Shown: positions 33,608-42,898, counted from the stretch's first letter. The stretch is 61,249 nucleotides of DNA from Bradyrhizobiaceae bacterium (GCA_003105195.1 PQAH01000063.1:1-61249), one strand, 5' to 3'. Translations and numbers: made by a program. The notes: generated from the letters alone by a model not told the origin.

Positions 33608-34345
33608 TCACCGGCCGCCGCCGACGCGAATGATGGCGCCGGTCGTGTAGGAGGCGGCGTCGGAGAGCAGGAACAGGATGGTCTCGGCCACCTCCTCGGC
33701 GGTGCCGGCACGGCCGAGCGGCACCGTGGGGCCGAGGCGCTCGACGCGGCCGGGCGCGTGGATCTCGGTCTCGATCAGGCCGGGCTGCACGGAATTGACG
33801 CGGATGCCCTCGCCGGCGAGTTCCTTGGAGAGCCCGACGGTCATGGAATCGATGGCGCCCTTGGAGGCCGCATACCAGACATATTCTCCGGGCGCGCCCA
33901 GTGTCGCCGCGGCCGAGGACAGGAGCACGGCCGCGCCCCCGCGCCCGCCCTGCCGGGTGGAGATTCGCGGGATCGCGGCCTTCATGCAGAGCAGCGCACC
34001 CATCAGGTTGAGATCGATCACCTCGCGCATCATCTGCGCGTCGGCGGTCTCGAGGCGCGCGGGCGATCCGGTGATGCCCGCCGAGTAGACCAGATGGGTG
34101 AGCCGGCCGAGCTCGCGGTCGACGGCCGCGAACACGCGCGCGACGTCGTCCTCCTTCGCCATGTCGCCCTGGAGCGCGACCGCGCGGCGGCCCGCCGCCT
34201 TCACGGCCGTCACCACGGCATCCGCCGCCGCGGCGTCCCGCATATAGTTCACGGCGACGTCGTAGCCGCGGCGGCCGGCGAGCCGGCAGACGGCGGCGCC
34301 GATCCCCCGGCTGCCGCCGGTCACGAGAAGCACGGGCGCGCTCAT
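33608..34345 (-). CDS. SDR family oxidoreductase
   Basis: 245 residues of classical short-chain dehydrogenase. Cofactor motif VTGGSRGIG is at residues ~7-15, with the active-site Ser in LLSSAAAT near residue 141 and the YAASK (Tyr-x3-Lys) pair near residue 157. A basic NADP-type residue set in the second strand is not clear. Substrate unknown. 39 nt separate it from terC; the gap holds a perfect 7-bp hairpin (GTCCGGG/CCCGGAC, 34364-34383) without a U-tract. Confidence 0.85.
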   Translation of the reverse strand: MSAPVLLVTGGSRGIGAAVCRLAGRRGYDVAVNYMRDAAAADAVVTAVKAAGRRAVALQGDMAKEDDVARVFAAVDRELGRLTHLVYSAGITGSPARLETADAQMMREVIDLNLMGALLCMKAAIPRISTRQGGRGGAAVLLSSAAATLGAPGEYVWYAASKGAIDSMTVGLSKELAGEGIRVNSVQPGLIETEIHAPGRVERLGPTVPLGRAGTAEEVAETILFLLSDAASYTTGAIIRVGGGR

Positions 34346-34384
34346 GCAAGGTTCCTGAGGTTGGTCCGGGACGGAGCCCGGACA

Positions 34385-35131
34385 CTATTGCGGGGGCTGC
34401 CTGCGTGTGCGGCGGCGATTGCGCAAGGCGAGCACGTTGAACACCTCGACCGCACCCGCGAAGGCCATGGAAAAATAGATGTAGCCGCGCGGAATGTGAA
34501 CCTCGAAGCCGTCCGCCACCAGGGCGACGCCGATCAGCACCAGGAATGCCAGCGCCAGCATCTTGGTGGTCGGGTACTTGTGGATGAAGTCGGCCACCGG
34601 GCCGGAGGCGAAATACATCACGATGATCGCGATCAGCACGGCGGCGATCATCACCTCGATGTCCTGGGCCATGCCGATCGCCGTGATGATCGAATCGAGC
34701 GAGAACACGAGGTCGACGGCGATCAGCTGCATCACGATCCAGAAGAACACGTTGCTTCCGGCGGCAGCGGGCTCGGCGCCTTCCATGCGCGCCTCCACCT
34801 CGTTGTGGATCTCGTGCACGGCCTTGGCGATCAGGAACAGGCCGCCGCCGATCAGGATGACGTCGCGCCAGGAGATCCCCATGCCGAACAAGGTCACGAC
34901 GGGGGCCGTGAGCGCCATCATCCAGGTGAGCGCGAACAGGAGCATGACCCGGAAGATGAAGGCGAAGGCGAGGCCGATCTGGCGGGCGCGCTTGGCGCTC
35001 TGCGGCTCCAGCCGTCCGACCAGCACCGAGATGAACACGATGTTGTCGATGCCGAGCACGATCTCCAGCGCGGTGAGCGCGAGGAGCGCGGCCCAGGCAT
35101 TGGGATCGGTCAGGAGGTCGAGGATCGGCAT
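34385..35131 (-). CDS. TerC family integral membrane protein
   Basis: 248 residues with about seven membrane helices. TerC motifs are visible: LEIVLGIDNIVFISVLVGRL near residue 22 and VDLVFSLDSIITAIGMAQD near residue 130, each with the conserved Asp that probably takes part in metal-ion handling. Family members link to tellurite resistance and Mn2+ export or loading of secreted proteins. The start is 3 nt after the phosphatidylcholine-synthase gene, so the two are co-transcribed. Confidence 0.9.
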   Translation of the reverse strand: MPILDLLTDPNAWAALLALTALEIVLGIDNIVFISVLVGRLEPQSAKRARQIGLAFAFIFRVMLLFALTWMMALTAPVVTLFGMGISWRDVILIGGGLFLIAKAVHEIHNEVEARMEGAEPAAAGSNVFFWIVMQLIAVDLVFSLDSIITAIGMAQDIEVMIAAVLIAIIVMYFASGPVADFIHKYPTTKMLALAFLVLIGVALVADGFEVHIPRGYIYFSMAFAGAVEVFNVLALRNRRRTRRQPPQ

Positions 35132-35134
35132 GGT

Positions 35135-35872
35135 TCAATCCGGGAGGCGGAGGAGTCCGACGCTGAAGAAGTACAGGCCGATGCCACACAGCGCGACGAT
35201 GATCCAGGGCCCCGGCGCCATGTCCTGGATGATCGCAACGAGGGCCAGCACGGACCAGAGGGCGAGAAGCGCCACGCTGAGGGGACGCAGCCGCTTCACC
35301 CGGAACGGGTGGAGGAACTTGACCGGCACGAAGGTCAGCACCGCGAGCGCGAGGATCGACGCGGCCCCGACCCACGGGCCGGGACGGATGAGAAACAAAT
35401 AGAAGGCGGCGGCGTTCCACACGGCCGGGAAGCCGCGGAAGAAATTGTCGTCGGTCTTCATGTTGCGGTCCGCGAAGTAGAGCGCGCTGGTCACGACGAC
35501 CAGGATCGCGGCCGGAACCGCTGCCCAGGACGGCATGAAGCCGCCGGCGGCGATCGCATAGGCCGGGACGAACGAATAGGTGACGAAGTCCACCACCAGG
35601 TCGAGCGTCTCTCCCGACCAGCGCGGCAGCCGCTCGCCCACCTCGAGCCGGCGCGCGATGGCGCCGTCGACCCCGTCGACGATCAGGGCGATGCCGAGCA
35701 GCAGGAACATCAGGCTCCATTGCCCCTGCACGGCCGCGACCAGGGCCAAGAGGCCGAGCGCCGCGCCCGAGGCCGTGAAGATGTGAACGCCGAACGCCGC
35801 GAGGGTCCAGGCGCGGGACTCGCTGCCCCGCGGCACCCCGTCGCGACGAAGGGACTCGCGGTCGCCCGCCAT
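35135..35872 (-). CDS. pcs: Phosphatidylcholine synthase
   Basis: 245 residues, about eight membrane helices. The CDP-alcohol phosphotransferase signature runs DGVDGAIARR, then G, then D-x3-D (SGETLDLVVDF), near residues 66-95. Pcs joins choline to CDP-diacylglycerol in one step and is mostly confined to alphaproteobacteria and a few host-associated gammaproteobacteria. The chain ends in the family-typical FSVGLLRLPD region. ATG 35872 lies 2 nt after the DUF1326 gene. Confidence 0.88.
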   Translation of the reverse strand: MAGDRESLRRDGVPRGSESRAWTLAAFGVHIFTASGAALGLLALVAAVQGQWSLMFLLLGIALIVDGVDGAIARRLEVGERLPRWSGETLDLVVDFVTYSFVPAYAIAAGGFMPSWAAVPAAILVVVTSALYFADRNMKTDDNFFRGFPAVWNAAAFYLFLIRPGPWVGAASILALAVLTFVPVKFLHPFRVKRLRPLSVALLALWSVLALVAIIQDMAPGPWIIVALCGIGLYFFSVGLLRLPD

Positions 35873-35874
35873 GG

Positions 35875-36492
35875 TCAGCCCTGGTGGTTTCCCCAGTCGA
35901 GCCGCACCAGCTCGGCGGAGCGGCCGGCGAAATTCCAATTGCGGCCGAAGGCGCGCACCCGCGAGGTCTCGGCGCGCGCGATGGTGACGTCACGACCGAC
36001 CCAGTAGCCGGTATTGTGCACCACCACGTTCTCCCCCTTGTCCTTGCCGGCGATCGGCCGCACCACGCCCTCGACGACCTTGGGGATCTCGAAAATGTGG
36101 GTCTCGCCCTCGATCCGGTAGTCGATCTTCTCGGTGCGCACGCCGAGGAAGTTGCCGACCAGGATCTTCAGAAGCCCGGTCGAGCCGCCGGCCTTGCCGG
36201 TGAAGATCCGGGTGAGCGCCTTCACGGCATAGATCGAGGCGCGCTCGTCGACGAACAGGCCCGCAGTCCAGTTGCCGCGCACCAGCGGCCCCGGAATGTC
36301 GGCGATCACGCCGACATTGAGACCGGAAATGTCGGTCTCGCCGAAATGCCCTTCCTCGATGCGGATGCCGAACCAGGTCTGGCAGTAGCCTTCGGTCGAC
36401 TCGTGCTGGCCGAGCGAGATCACGCAGGGACAGAAGACCGTGCAGTTGCAGGAGAGGACGAAGTCGCCTTTCAGCCGCCAAGGTTCGTTCAC
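35875..36492 (-). CDS. DUF1326 domain-containing protein
   Basis: 205 residues from GTG 36492. The N-terminal SCNCTVFCPCVISLG carries four closely spaced cysteines, hallmark of DUF1326 and suited to metal or cluster binding. The family has no proven function; it is regularly beside DUF2182 membrane proteins, as here (60 nt upstream). The pair may form a membrane-associated metal-handling unit (inference). Confidence 0.88.
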   Translation of the reverse strand: MNEPWRLKGDFVLSCNCTVFCPCVISLGQHESTEGYCQTWFGIRIEEGHFGETDISGLNVGVIADIPGPLVRGNWTAGLFVDERASIYAVKALTRIFTGKAGGSTGLLKILVGNFLGVRTEKIDYRIEGETHIFEIPKVVEGVVRPIAGKDKGENVVVHNTGYWVGRDVTIARAETSRVRAFGRNWNFAGRSAELVRLDWGNHQG

Positions 36493-36552
36493 GAGCTACT
36501 CCCTACAAGCGCGCATGATGCCGTCCGAACACCGGTATCCCCGTCTTGCGGA

Positions 36553-37470
36553 TCATGCGCGCGCGGGCCATTGCGCGATCACCGATGTTACGATGAAGGC
36601 TGCGCCGATGGCGATGAAGATCACGCCGATGGCGCGGCTGAAGCGGGTCGTCACGCTGAGCTTCTCGATCGCCATGATGGTGCCGAGCGCGGCCATCCAG
36701 ACGACGTTCATGACCCCGACCGCGAACATCGCGAGCATCATGGCCCAGCAGCAGCCGAGGCAATAGACGCCCTGGCGCAGGCCGAGGCGGAACACGCCGG
36801 AGGCCCGATCGGTCCAACGCGAGAAGAAGAACGGGAACGGCCGCTGGCAGCGGGTGACGCAGGCGTGCTTCAGGCTGGAGAACTGGTAGAGGCCGGCGCC
36901 GATGAAGACCGCGCCCGAGAACAGCGGGCTCGCCGAGGCCATGGCGGGGTCGACGAGCGAGGCGCGTGCGAGGCCCCATTGCAGCAGGCTCGCGGCGAGC
37001 GCGAAGCCGAGCCACACCGCCGCATAGCCGGCGGTGAGGACGACCGGCGAAACCACGCTCTCGCCCTTGCGCGCCGCGGTCGCGGCGATCTCCGCATAGG
37101 CGAGGATCATGGCGCCGGCGGTCGGCAGCATCATGGCGAGCGCCATGGCGCTCCACATGACGACGACCAGCGCGAACTGGGTCGCGTCCCAGGCGCCGCC
37201 GGCGCTGCCGAAGGTCGGGCGGCACAGCACCTCGACCAGGGCGCGGCCGAAGCCGTCGCCGCCGCCGGCGAGGCCGAGAAGGTCGAGGAGGCCCATGCCG
37301 GGGCCGAGGCTCGCCGCGGCACCGGTCTGCAGAGCCCCCGCCATCATCAGCCCGAGATAGATCCAGCCGAGCCCCGCCAGGATGGCGACGCTCAGGATCG
37401 CGACCAGCCGGGGACGGGCCGCCCAGCGGGCGCCGGAGGGAACCTGGATCGGCTCGGCGGTGCGGCTCAT
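36553..37470 (-). CDS. DUF2182 integral membrane protein
   Basis: 305 residues with about six or seven membrane helices. The middle holds FSSLKHACVTRCQRPFPFFF, and the C-terminal third YCLGCCWAMMLAMFAVGVMN. These Cys- and Met-rich segments are typical of DUF2182 and look like a metal-ligand set within the membrane. Function not established. First gene of a five-gene minus-strand run (DUF2182, DUF1326, pcs, terC, SDR). Confidence 0.88.
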   Translation of the reverse strand: MSRTAEPIQVPSGARWAARPRLVAILSVAILAGLGWIYLGLMMAGALQTGAAASLGPGMGLLDLLGLAGGGDGFGRALVEVLCRPTFGSAGGAWDATQFALVVVMWSAMALAMMLPTAGAMILAYAEIAATAARKGESVVSPVVLTAGYAAVWLGFALAASLLQWGLARASLVDPAMASASPLFSGAVFIGAGLYQFSSLKHACVTRCQRPFPFFFSRWTDRASGVFRLGLRQGVYCLGCCWAMMLAMFAVGVMNVVWMAALGTIMAIEKLSVTTRFSRAIGVIFIAIGAAFIVTSVIAQWPARA

Positions 37471-37575
37471 GCTCAGGTTCTATCGCAGACGACGCGCGAG
37501 AGGAATTGTGACCGGGGCGGATGGTTTCCGCCGGCATTTGCAGAGGCCGGCCGAGGTGCGATAAGGCCGCCCGAC

Positions 37576-38778
37576 ATGGGCACCCACCGCAAGACCTGCG
37601 AGGTGGTCGTGGTCGGCGGCGGTCCCGCCGGGCTCACGGCCGCGATCGCGCTGGCCGCGGCCGGCGTCGCGACCGCCCTGGTCTCGCGCCGCCCGCCCGC
37701 CCCGGACAACCGCACCACCGCCCTGCTCACCGGCTCGGTCGCGGCGCTGGATGCGCTCGGCGTCTGGAACCTGGCCCGGGAGCACGCGGCGCCGCTCGCC
37801 GCCATCCGCATCGTCGACGATACGGCGCGGCTGATCCGCGCGCCGGAGGTGCTGTTCCGGGCCGAGGAGATCGGGCTCGAGGCCTTCGGCCACAATATCG
37901 AGAACCGGCACCTGGTGGCCGCGCTCGAGGCGCGCGCCGCCGCGCTGGCGCATCTCGCGCGCTTCGAATGCGGAGCGGCGCGGGTCGCGATCGGCGAGGA
38001 CCGGGTGACGATCTGGCTCGACAACGGCGAGGAGATCGCGGCGCCGCTCGTGGTCGGCGCCGACGGGCGCGGCTCGCTCTGCCGGGCGGCGGCCGGAATC
38101 GAGACCGAGACGCGCAGCTATCCGCAGGCGGCGCTCACCGTGAACCTGGCGCATGCGCGACCGCACGCGGGCATCTCGACCGAGTTCCACACCGAAGCCG
38201 GCCCCTTCACGCTGGTGCCGCTCCCCGGGAACCGGTCGAGCCTCGTCTGCGTCGTGGAGCCGCTCGAGGCCGAACGACTGGCGGGGCTCGACGACGCAAC
38301 GCTCGCCGAAGAGACCGAGCGGCGCGCGCATTCGATCCTCGGGCGGATCACGGTCGCGGCCGAGCGCGGCGTGTTCCGCCTGGCGACCGAAACCGCGCGC
38401 GCCTTCGCGCACAGCCGCGTCGTGCTGGTCGGCGAGGCCGCCCATGTGATGCCGCCGATCGGCGCGCAGGGGCTCAATCTCGGGCTGCGCGACGCCGCGA
38501 CGGTGGCCGAGCTCGTCGCCGATGCGCGCGAGGACCCCGGCGCGCCCGCCCTGCTCGCCCGCTACGACCGGCAGCGCCGGCTCGACGTGACCAGCCGCAC
38601 GCTGGCGGTGGACCTGCTCAACCGCACGCTGCTCAGCGATGTCCTGCCGGTGCAGGGCGCACGCGGCTTCGGCCTCTACCTGCTCGACCGCATCGGCCCG
38701 CTGCGCCGCGCCGTGATGCGCGAAGGCGTGATGCCGCTCGCGGCGCAGCCGCGATTGATGCGCGGCGAGCTGCCATAG
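37576..38778 (+). CDS. UbiH/UbiF-type FAD-dependent monooxygenase
   Basis: 400 residues. The FAD ADP-binding motif VVVGGGPAGLTAAIA is at residues ~10-24, the DG motif in LVVGADGRGS near residue 158, and the third FAD motif LVGEAAHVMPPIGAQGLN near residue 285 (Glu in place of the usual Asp). The family hydroxylates the ubiquinone ring; catabolic phenol hydroxylases are relatives. ATG 37576 starts where the FAD domain starts. It stands alone on the plus strand. Confidence 0.86.
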   Translation: MGTHRKTCEVVVVGGGPAGLTAAIALAAAGVATALVSRRPPAPDNRTTALLTGSVAALDALGVWNLAREHAAPLAAIRIVDDTARLIRAPEVLFRAEEIGLEAFGHNIENRHLVAALEARAAALAHLARFECGAARVAIGEDRVTIWLDNGEEIAAPLVVGADGRGSLCRAAAGIETETRSYPQAALTVNLAHARPHAGISTEFHTEAGPFTLVPLPGNRSSLVCVVEPLEAERLAGLDDATLAEETERRAHSILGRITVAAERGVFRLATETARAFAHSRVVLVGEAAHVMPPIGAQGLNLGLRDAATVAELVADAREDPGAPALLARYDRQRRLDVTSRTLAVDLLNRTLLSDVLPVQGARGFGLYLLDRIGPLRRAVMREGVMPLAAQPRLMRGELP

Positions 38779-38790
38779 ACCAACTCGCCG

Positions 38791-39924
38791 TCAGGGCGCC
38801 GGCGATCGCCCTGCGCTCAGGACGACCTCCGTCTCCGCCCCGAGCTGTGGCGCCGGCTTCGCGGTCGGCGGCTCGCGCAGCGCCGCGGCGATCGGCACCG
38901 GCAAGGCCGGCATGGTCCTGCCCGTGGCGCCGCTCACCTCATGGGCGAACAGGCCGCGCGTGACGAAGTGCGGATCCTGCAGCGCCTCCTCGAGCGAGCG
39001 CACGATGGTGGCGCAGCAGTCGGCAGCGGCGAGCCTCGACGCCCAGTGCTCCGCGGTCTCGGCCGCGATGATGGCGGCCACGGCCTCGCGCGTCGCCGGC
39101 GGATCAGCGAAATCGTTGATGCGCTCGGGGGCGAGGGCGATGGCGTGGCAGAAGGCGAGCCAGAACTTCTGCTCCAGCGCCGCGCAGGCGACGAGCCGGC
39201 CGTCGCGCGTCGGGTAGAGCTGGTAGCGCGGCGAGCCGCCGACGAGCGGCAGCGCGCCGGGCGCGGGAAAGCGGCCGGTCGCCTGGCCGATCGCGAGCGC
39301 ATACCACGCGAAGGTGAACATGGCGTCCGCCATGGCGATGTCGAGATGGCAGCCCTGCCCGGTCGCGTCGCGCCGTCGCAGCGCCAGCAGGATGTTGATC
39401 ACCGCCGGCATGGTGCCGCCGCCGATGTCGGCGGTGAGCGCGGGCGGCACCACGGGCCGGTCCATCGGACCCGGCTGCAGCGCGAGCAGGCCGGTATTGC
39501 CCTGGTAGTTGAGGTCGTGGCCGGCCTCGCCGGCGCGCGGCCCCGCCTGGCCATAGCCCGAGATCGAGCAGTAGACGAGACGCGGATGGCGCCGCGACAG
39601 CTCGCCGTAGCCGAGCCCGAGCCGGTCCATCACGCCGGGGCGGAACTGCTCGACCAGCACGTCCGCGCGGCCGAGCAGAGGGGCCAGGCGCCGTCGGTCC
39701 GCCTCCTGCTTGAGGTCGAGCACGACGCTGCGCTTGCCGCGGTTGAGCATGGCGAACACCGCGGAGCCGCCGTCGAAGCGCGGCGGCGTCGCCCGCATGT
39801 CCTCGCCGCCCGGCCGCTCGATCTTGATCACCTCGGCGCCGGCCTCGGCGAGCATCAGGGTCGCGAGCGGCCCCGGCAGGAGCGTCGTGAAATCGAGAAC
39901 CAGGAGGCCGGCGAGCGGTTGCAT
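38791..39924 (-). CDS. Class III (CaiB/BaiF) CoA-transferase
   Basis: 377 residues. The family start LAGLLVLDFTTLLPGPLAT, KIERPGGEDMR and the catalytic Asp in AGHDLNYQGNTG (near residue 135) are all present. It moves CoA between carboxylic acids or racemises alpha-methylacyl-CoA; alpha-methylacyl-CoA racemase is an equally good reading. It follows the AEC carrier gene by 3 nt, so carboxylate import or export and CoA activation seem linked, and a malyl-CoA-lyase-like gene is divergent. Confidence 0.84.
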   Translation of the reverse strand: MQPLAGLLVLDFTTLLPGPLATLMLAEAGAEVIKIERPGGEDMRATPPRFDGGSAVFAMLNRGKRSVVLDLKQEADRRRLAPLLGRADVLVEQFRPGVMDRLGLGYGELSRRHPRLVYCSISGYGQAGPRAGEAGHDLNYQGNTGLLALQPGPMDRPVVPPALTADIGGGTMPAVINILLALRRRDATGQGCHLDIAMADAMFTFAWYALAIGQATGRFPAPGALPLVGGSPRYQLYPTRDGRLVACAALEQKFWLAFCHAIALAPERINDFADPPATREAVAAIIAAETAEHWASRLAAADCCATIVRSLEEALQDPHFVTRGLFAHEVSGATGRTMPALPVPIAAALREPPTAKPAPQLGAETEVVLSAGRSPAP

Positions 39925-39927
39925 GGA

Positions 39928-40890
39928 TCAGCGGAAGAGGTCGTGGGGAAGGCTCTGCGACTTCACCAGCCACATCACGGTGGTAAGCGTCACGACCGAC
40001 ACGAGCGTGCCGAACAGGACCGAGCCGGAGGCCTGCTGCACCCAGGTGTCGTACTGGCGCGCCATGATGAAGACATTGAGCGCCGGCGGCAATGCCGCCA
40101 TCAGCACCGCCGTGTAGACCCAGACCGGGTCGAACGGCCCCAGCAGCGAGAGCAGCAGCAGCGCCAGCAGGGGATGCACGACGAGCTTGAGCGCGACCAG
40201 GAACGGCACCTCCCAAGGCATTCTCTCGATCGGGCGCAGCGCCACGGTCACGCCGAGCGCGAACAGCGCGCAGGGCGCGGCGGCATTCTGCAGGAACTGC
40301 ATCAGCCGGTCGAGGGCGACCGGCGGCTCGAACCGGATCACGGCCGAGGCGACGCCGAGCACGGTGGCCACGATGAAGGGATGGAGCGCGATCTTGCCCG
40401 CGACCTCGAGCGCCATGGCGCCCGCGCCTTTGCGCTCGGTGCCGGCGATCGCCATCATGAAGGGCACGAGCGAGAAGATCAGGATGTTGTCGAAGCAGAA
40501 GATCAGCGCGACCGGCACGGCCGCCGGCGTGCCCAGCGTCGCGAGGGCGAGGCCCGGTCCCATGTAGCCGATATTGCCGTAGGCGCCGGCGATGCCCGCG
40601 ATGGTCGCGTCCGGGATGTGGCCGCGGCGGACCACCATGCCGAGCGCGAAGGAGAGCGCGAAGGCCGTGTAGGTCGCGAGCGTGGTCGCGATCACGAAGG
40701 GCACGTTGTTGAGCTGTTCGAGCGGCGTCTTGGCGAGGATGCGGTAGAACAGGCAGGGCAGCGCCACGTAGATGAGAAAGAAGTTCATCCAGGCGAGCCC
40801 GGTGTCCGGGATGCGCTTGAAGCGGCCGCAGGCGTAGCCGAGGAAGATCAGGCCGAAATACGGCAGCGCGAGATTGACGACGTCGAGCAT
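39928..40890 (-). CDS. AEC family transporter (auxin efflux carrier-like)
   Basis: 320 residues, about ten membrane helices in two five-helix halves. GIAGAYGNIGYMGPGLAL near residue 100 and PCALFALGVTVAL near 212 are the crossover regions typical of AEC carriers. Bacterial members move malate, malonate or related organic acids. ATG 40890 begins MLDVVNLALPYFGLI, the usual family start. Leads a two-gene operon with the CoA-transferase. Confidence 0.88.
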   Translation of the reverse strand: MLDVVNLALPYFGLIFLGYACGRFKRIPDTGLAWMNFFLIYVALPCLFYRILAKTPLEQLNNVPFVIATTLATYTAFALSFALGMVVRRGHIPDATIAGIAGAYGNIGYMGPGLALATLGTPAAVPVALIFCFDNILIFSLVPFMMAIAGTERKGAGAMALEVAGKIALHPFIVATVLGVASAVIRFEPPVALDRLMQFLQNAAAPCALFALGVTVALRPIERMPWEVPFLVALKLVVHPLLALLLLSLLGPFDPVWVYTAVLMAALPPALNVFIMARQYDTWVQQASGSVLFGTLVSVVTLTTVMWLVKSQSLPHDLFR

Positions 40891-40983
40891 TGAGGGTCCG
40901 GCCTGGCGCGCCGCGGCGAAGCGCCGGTGCTGCCTATCGGCTGGCCGGCGGGCGGTCAACGCGCGGCGCGCCGGCGTTTCTCC

Positions 40984-41080
40984 GGAGCGCATTCCGCTTC
41001 ATTGAACCCGAATGCGCTCCAGCCTCTTGATTGCCCGCATTTTCTGCGCCGAACCGTTGTCCACTTCGGCGGAAAATGCT
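40984..41080. repeat. Mosaic intergenic palindromic element (rhizobial type)
   Basis: Two hairpins in tandem. The first pairs GGAGCGCATTC (40984-40994) perfectly with GAATGCGCTCC (41010-41020). The second pairs GCATTTTCTGCGCCGAA (41037-41053) with TTCGGCGGAAAATGC (41065-41079), with a 2-nt bulge. Both halves resemble dispersed repeats known from Rhizobiales (RIME-like mosaics). It sits in the divergent promoter region of the AEC and lyase genes. Confidence 0.75.
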
Positions 41081-41115
41081 CTACCGCTGTTCGCGCTTCA
41101 AGACAGGTCCGACCC

Positions 41116-42165
41116 ATGATGCTTCCCAGACCCTATTTCGAGCCGCGCGCCATCGGCGCGCCTGCGCCCTATCGCGCCCTGCCGGTGCGGCTCGAGCGCA
41201 TGATCCATTTCGTGCCCCCTCACCTCGACAAGATCCGCGCCAAGGTGCCGGAGCTGGTGCGCGAGGTGGACGTGGTGCTCGGCAACCTCGAGGACGCCAT
41301 CCCGGCGGACGCCAAGGAGGCCGCGCGCGCCGGCTTCATCAGGATGGCGCGCGAGGTCGATTTCGGGGGGACGGGGCTGTGGACGCGCATCAACGCGCTC
41401 AACTCGCCCTGGGCGCTCGACGACATCGTCGAGATCGTCGCTGCGGCGGGCGAGAAGCTCGACGTCATGATGGTGCCGAAGGTCGAGGGCCCCTGGGACA
41501 TCCACTATCTCGACCAGCTGCTGGCGCAGCTCGAGGCGAAGCACAAGGTGGCGAAGCCGATCCTGATCCACGCGATCCTGGAGACCGCGCAGGGCGTCAA
41601 CAATGTCGAGGCGATCGCGACCGCGTCCCCGCGCATGCACGGCATGAGCCTCGGGCCGGCGGACCTCGCGGCATCGCGCGCGATGAAGACCACGCGCGTC
41701 GGCGGCGGGCATCCGGACTACCGGGTGCTGGCCGACGCGGCGCCCGGCGGCGCCGGCGGCGCGCGCGCCGCCTTCCAGCAGGATCTGTGGCACTACACGC
41801 TCGCCAAGATGGTCGACGCCTGCGCGGCCGCGGGCATCAAGCCGTTCTACGGCCCGTTCGGCGACTTCGCCGACCCGGACGCCTGCGAGGCGCAGTTCCG
41901 CAACGCCTTCCTGATGGGCTGTGCGGGCGCCTGGACGCTGCATCCTTCCCAGGTGCCGATCGCCAAGCGGGTGTTCTCGCCCGATCCGGCGGAGGTTGCC
42001 TTCGCGCGCAAGATCCTCGCCGCCATGCCGGACGGCACCGGCGCCGTGATGATCGACGGCAAGATGCAGGACGACGCCACCTGGAAGCAGGCCAAGGTGG
42101 TGGTCGATCTGGCGAAGATCGTTGCCGCGAAAGACCCCGCGCTTGCCGCGACCTACGGGTTGTGA
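41116..42165 (+). CDS. HpcH/HpaI aldolase, malyl-CoA/beta-methylmalyl-CoA lyase-like
   Basis: 349 residues. The TIM-barrel metal site appears as [17 protein letters not shown] near residue 56 and [16 protein letters not shown] near 155, with the active-site region [16 protein letters not shown] near 177. Length and these segments fit L-malyl-CoA lyases, which split malyl-CoA to glyoxylate and acetyl-CoA. The citrate-lyase beta-like relatives are the alternative. Divergent from the AEC/CoA-transferase operon. Confidence 0.85.
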   Translation: MMLPRPYFEPRAIGAPAPYRALPVRLERMIHFVPPHLDKIRAKVPELVREVDVVLGNLEDAIPADAKEAARAGFIRMAREVDFGGTGLWTRINALNSPWALDDIVEIVAAAGEKLDVMMVPKVEGPWDIHYLDQLLAQLEAKHKVAKPILIHAILETAQGVNNVEAIATASPRMHGMSLGPADLAASRAMKTTRVGGGHPDYRVLADAAPGGAGGARAAFQQDLWHYTLAKMVDACAAAGIKPFYGPFGDFADPDACEAQFRNAFLMGCAGAWTLHPSQVPIAKRVFSPDPAEVAFARKILAAMPDGTGAVMIDGKMQDDATWKQAKVVVDLAKIVAAKDPALAATYGL

Positions 42166-42241
42166 GCGGGATTGCCGCGTCCGCTGGACGCCAGCCTCAC
42201 GTCTATGCGCAGCGGCGGAGAGTGCTGCGTGAGCTGCGTCC

Positions 42242-42898
42242 CTAGTCGGTTGCGAAGCAATAGATCAGGCCGGCGCCGCCGGTGGCGCGGAGCGCATCGA
42301 GGCTGCAGCCGCGCGAGGGATGGGACGAGTTCCACGAGCGCGAGGGCTCGTCGTCGCGCAGGCCGACGCGGTCGTGGTGGCCGACCACGGCCGAGCCCTC
42401 GCCGCTTCTGGTCCAGTTGCCGCAGGTCGTGTCGCGGTCGCCCGCAAAGGCGGTGCCGTCCGGCTGGGTGCCTGTGAGGATATCGTGCTGATTGGGCGTG
42501 TCGCCCCGGCCCGGCACCGGGTCGCCGCGTTCGGTGAGCGCGGTCTGCTTGCTGATCTTGTTGCTTGCGTGCAGTTCGGCGACGCTGGCCGCGATCATCT
42601 CGCCGCGCGCATTGTGCCAGGGTCCGGTCCCGATCCGGTCGCGCGCGTGAACGGCGTTGCCGGTGCCGCTCTGGGTGCTCGACAGGTAGGCGCGCCAGAC
42701 GCGGTTGCCGGCGCCGGCCGCGGCGGCGAGGCGCTGGCAGTGCCGGTCGGCGCCGTCGATGCCGCCGAAATCGGCGCCGTTGCCCGGATTGCCGCTGGTG
42801 ATGAAGAAGCTCATATTCGCCTGCTGTGCGGAGGCTCCGCCCGCGAGCCAGAGCAGCGCGGCGGCGGTCGTGGCGGCGAGAGACGGGGTGCGGGGCAT
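42242..42898 (-). CDS. Secreted lectin-like protein
   Basis: 218 residues; signal peptide 1-24 (ending ASAQ). The mature chain matches a group of alphaproteobacterial secreted proteins annotated as lectins, with the opening SFFITSGNPGNGADFGGIDG, then ADRHCQRLAAAAGAG, RVWRAYLSST, RIGTGPWHNARGE, a DILTGTQPDGTAF segment and a final CFATD. The cysteines (HCQ, TCGN, GCSL, YCF) could form two disulfides. Sugar binding is assumed from annotation of relatives, not shown. Converges on the lyase gene with a 76-nt gap. Confidence 0.7.
   Translation of the reverse strand: MPRTPSLAATTAAALLWLAGGASAQQANMSFFITSGNPGNGADFGGIDGADRHCQRLAAAAGAGNRVWRAYLSSTQSGTGNAVHARDRIGTGPWHNARGEMIAASVAELHASNKISKQTALTERGDPVPGRGDTPNQHDILTGTQPDGTAFAGDRDTTCGNWTRSGEGSAVVGHHDRVGLRDDEPSRSWNSSHPSRGCSLDALRATGGAGLIYCFATD

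Noticed and set aside
34364..34383. GTCCGGG/CCCGGAC hairpin as a terminator between terC and the SDR gene
   Set aside because: No U-tract on either strand; kept only as a note in the SDR entry.
33758..36007. A 749-codon plus-strand frame opposite SDR, terC and pcs
   Set aside because: Spans several real minus-strand genes and their gaps; composition is that of a shadow frame.
38941..40893. A 650-codon plus-strand frame opposite the CoA-transferase and AEC genes
   Set aside because: Its product is rich in Arg, Glu, His and Gly with no fold-like pattern, and both antisense genes have clear family motifs.
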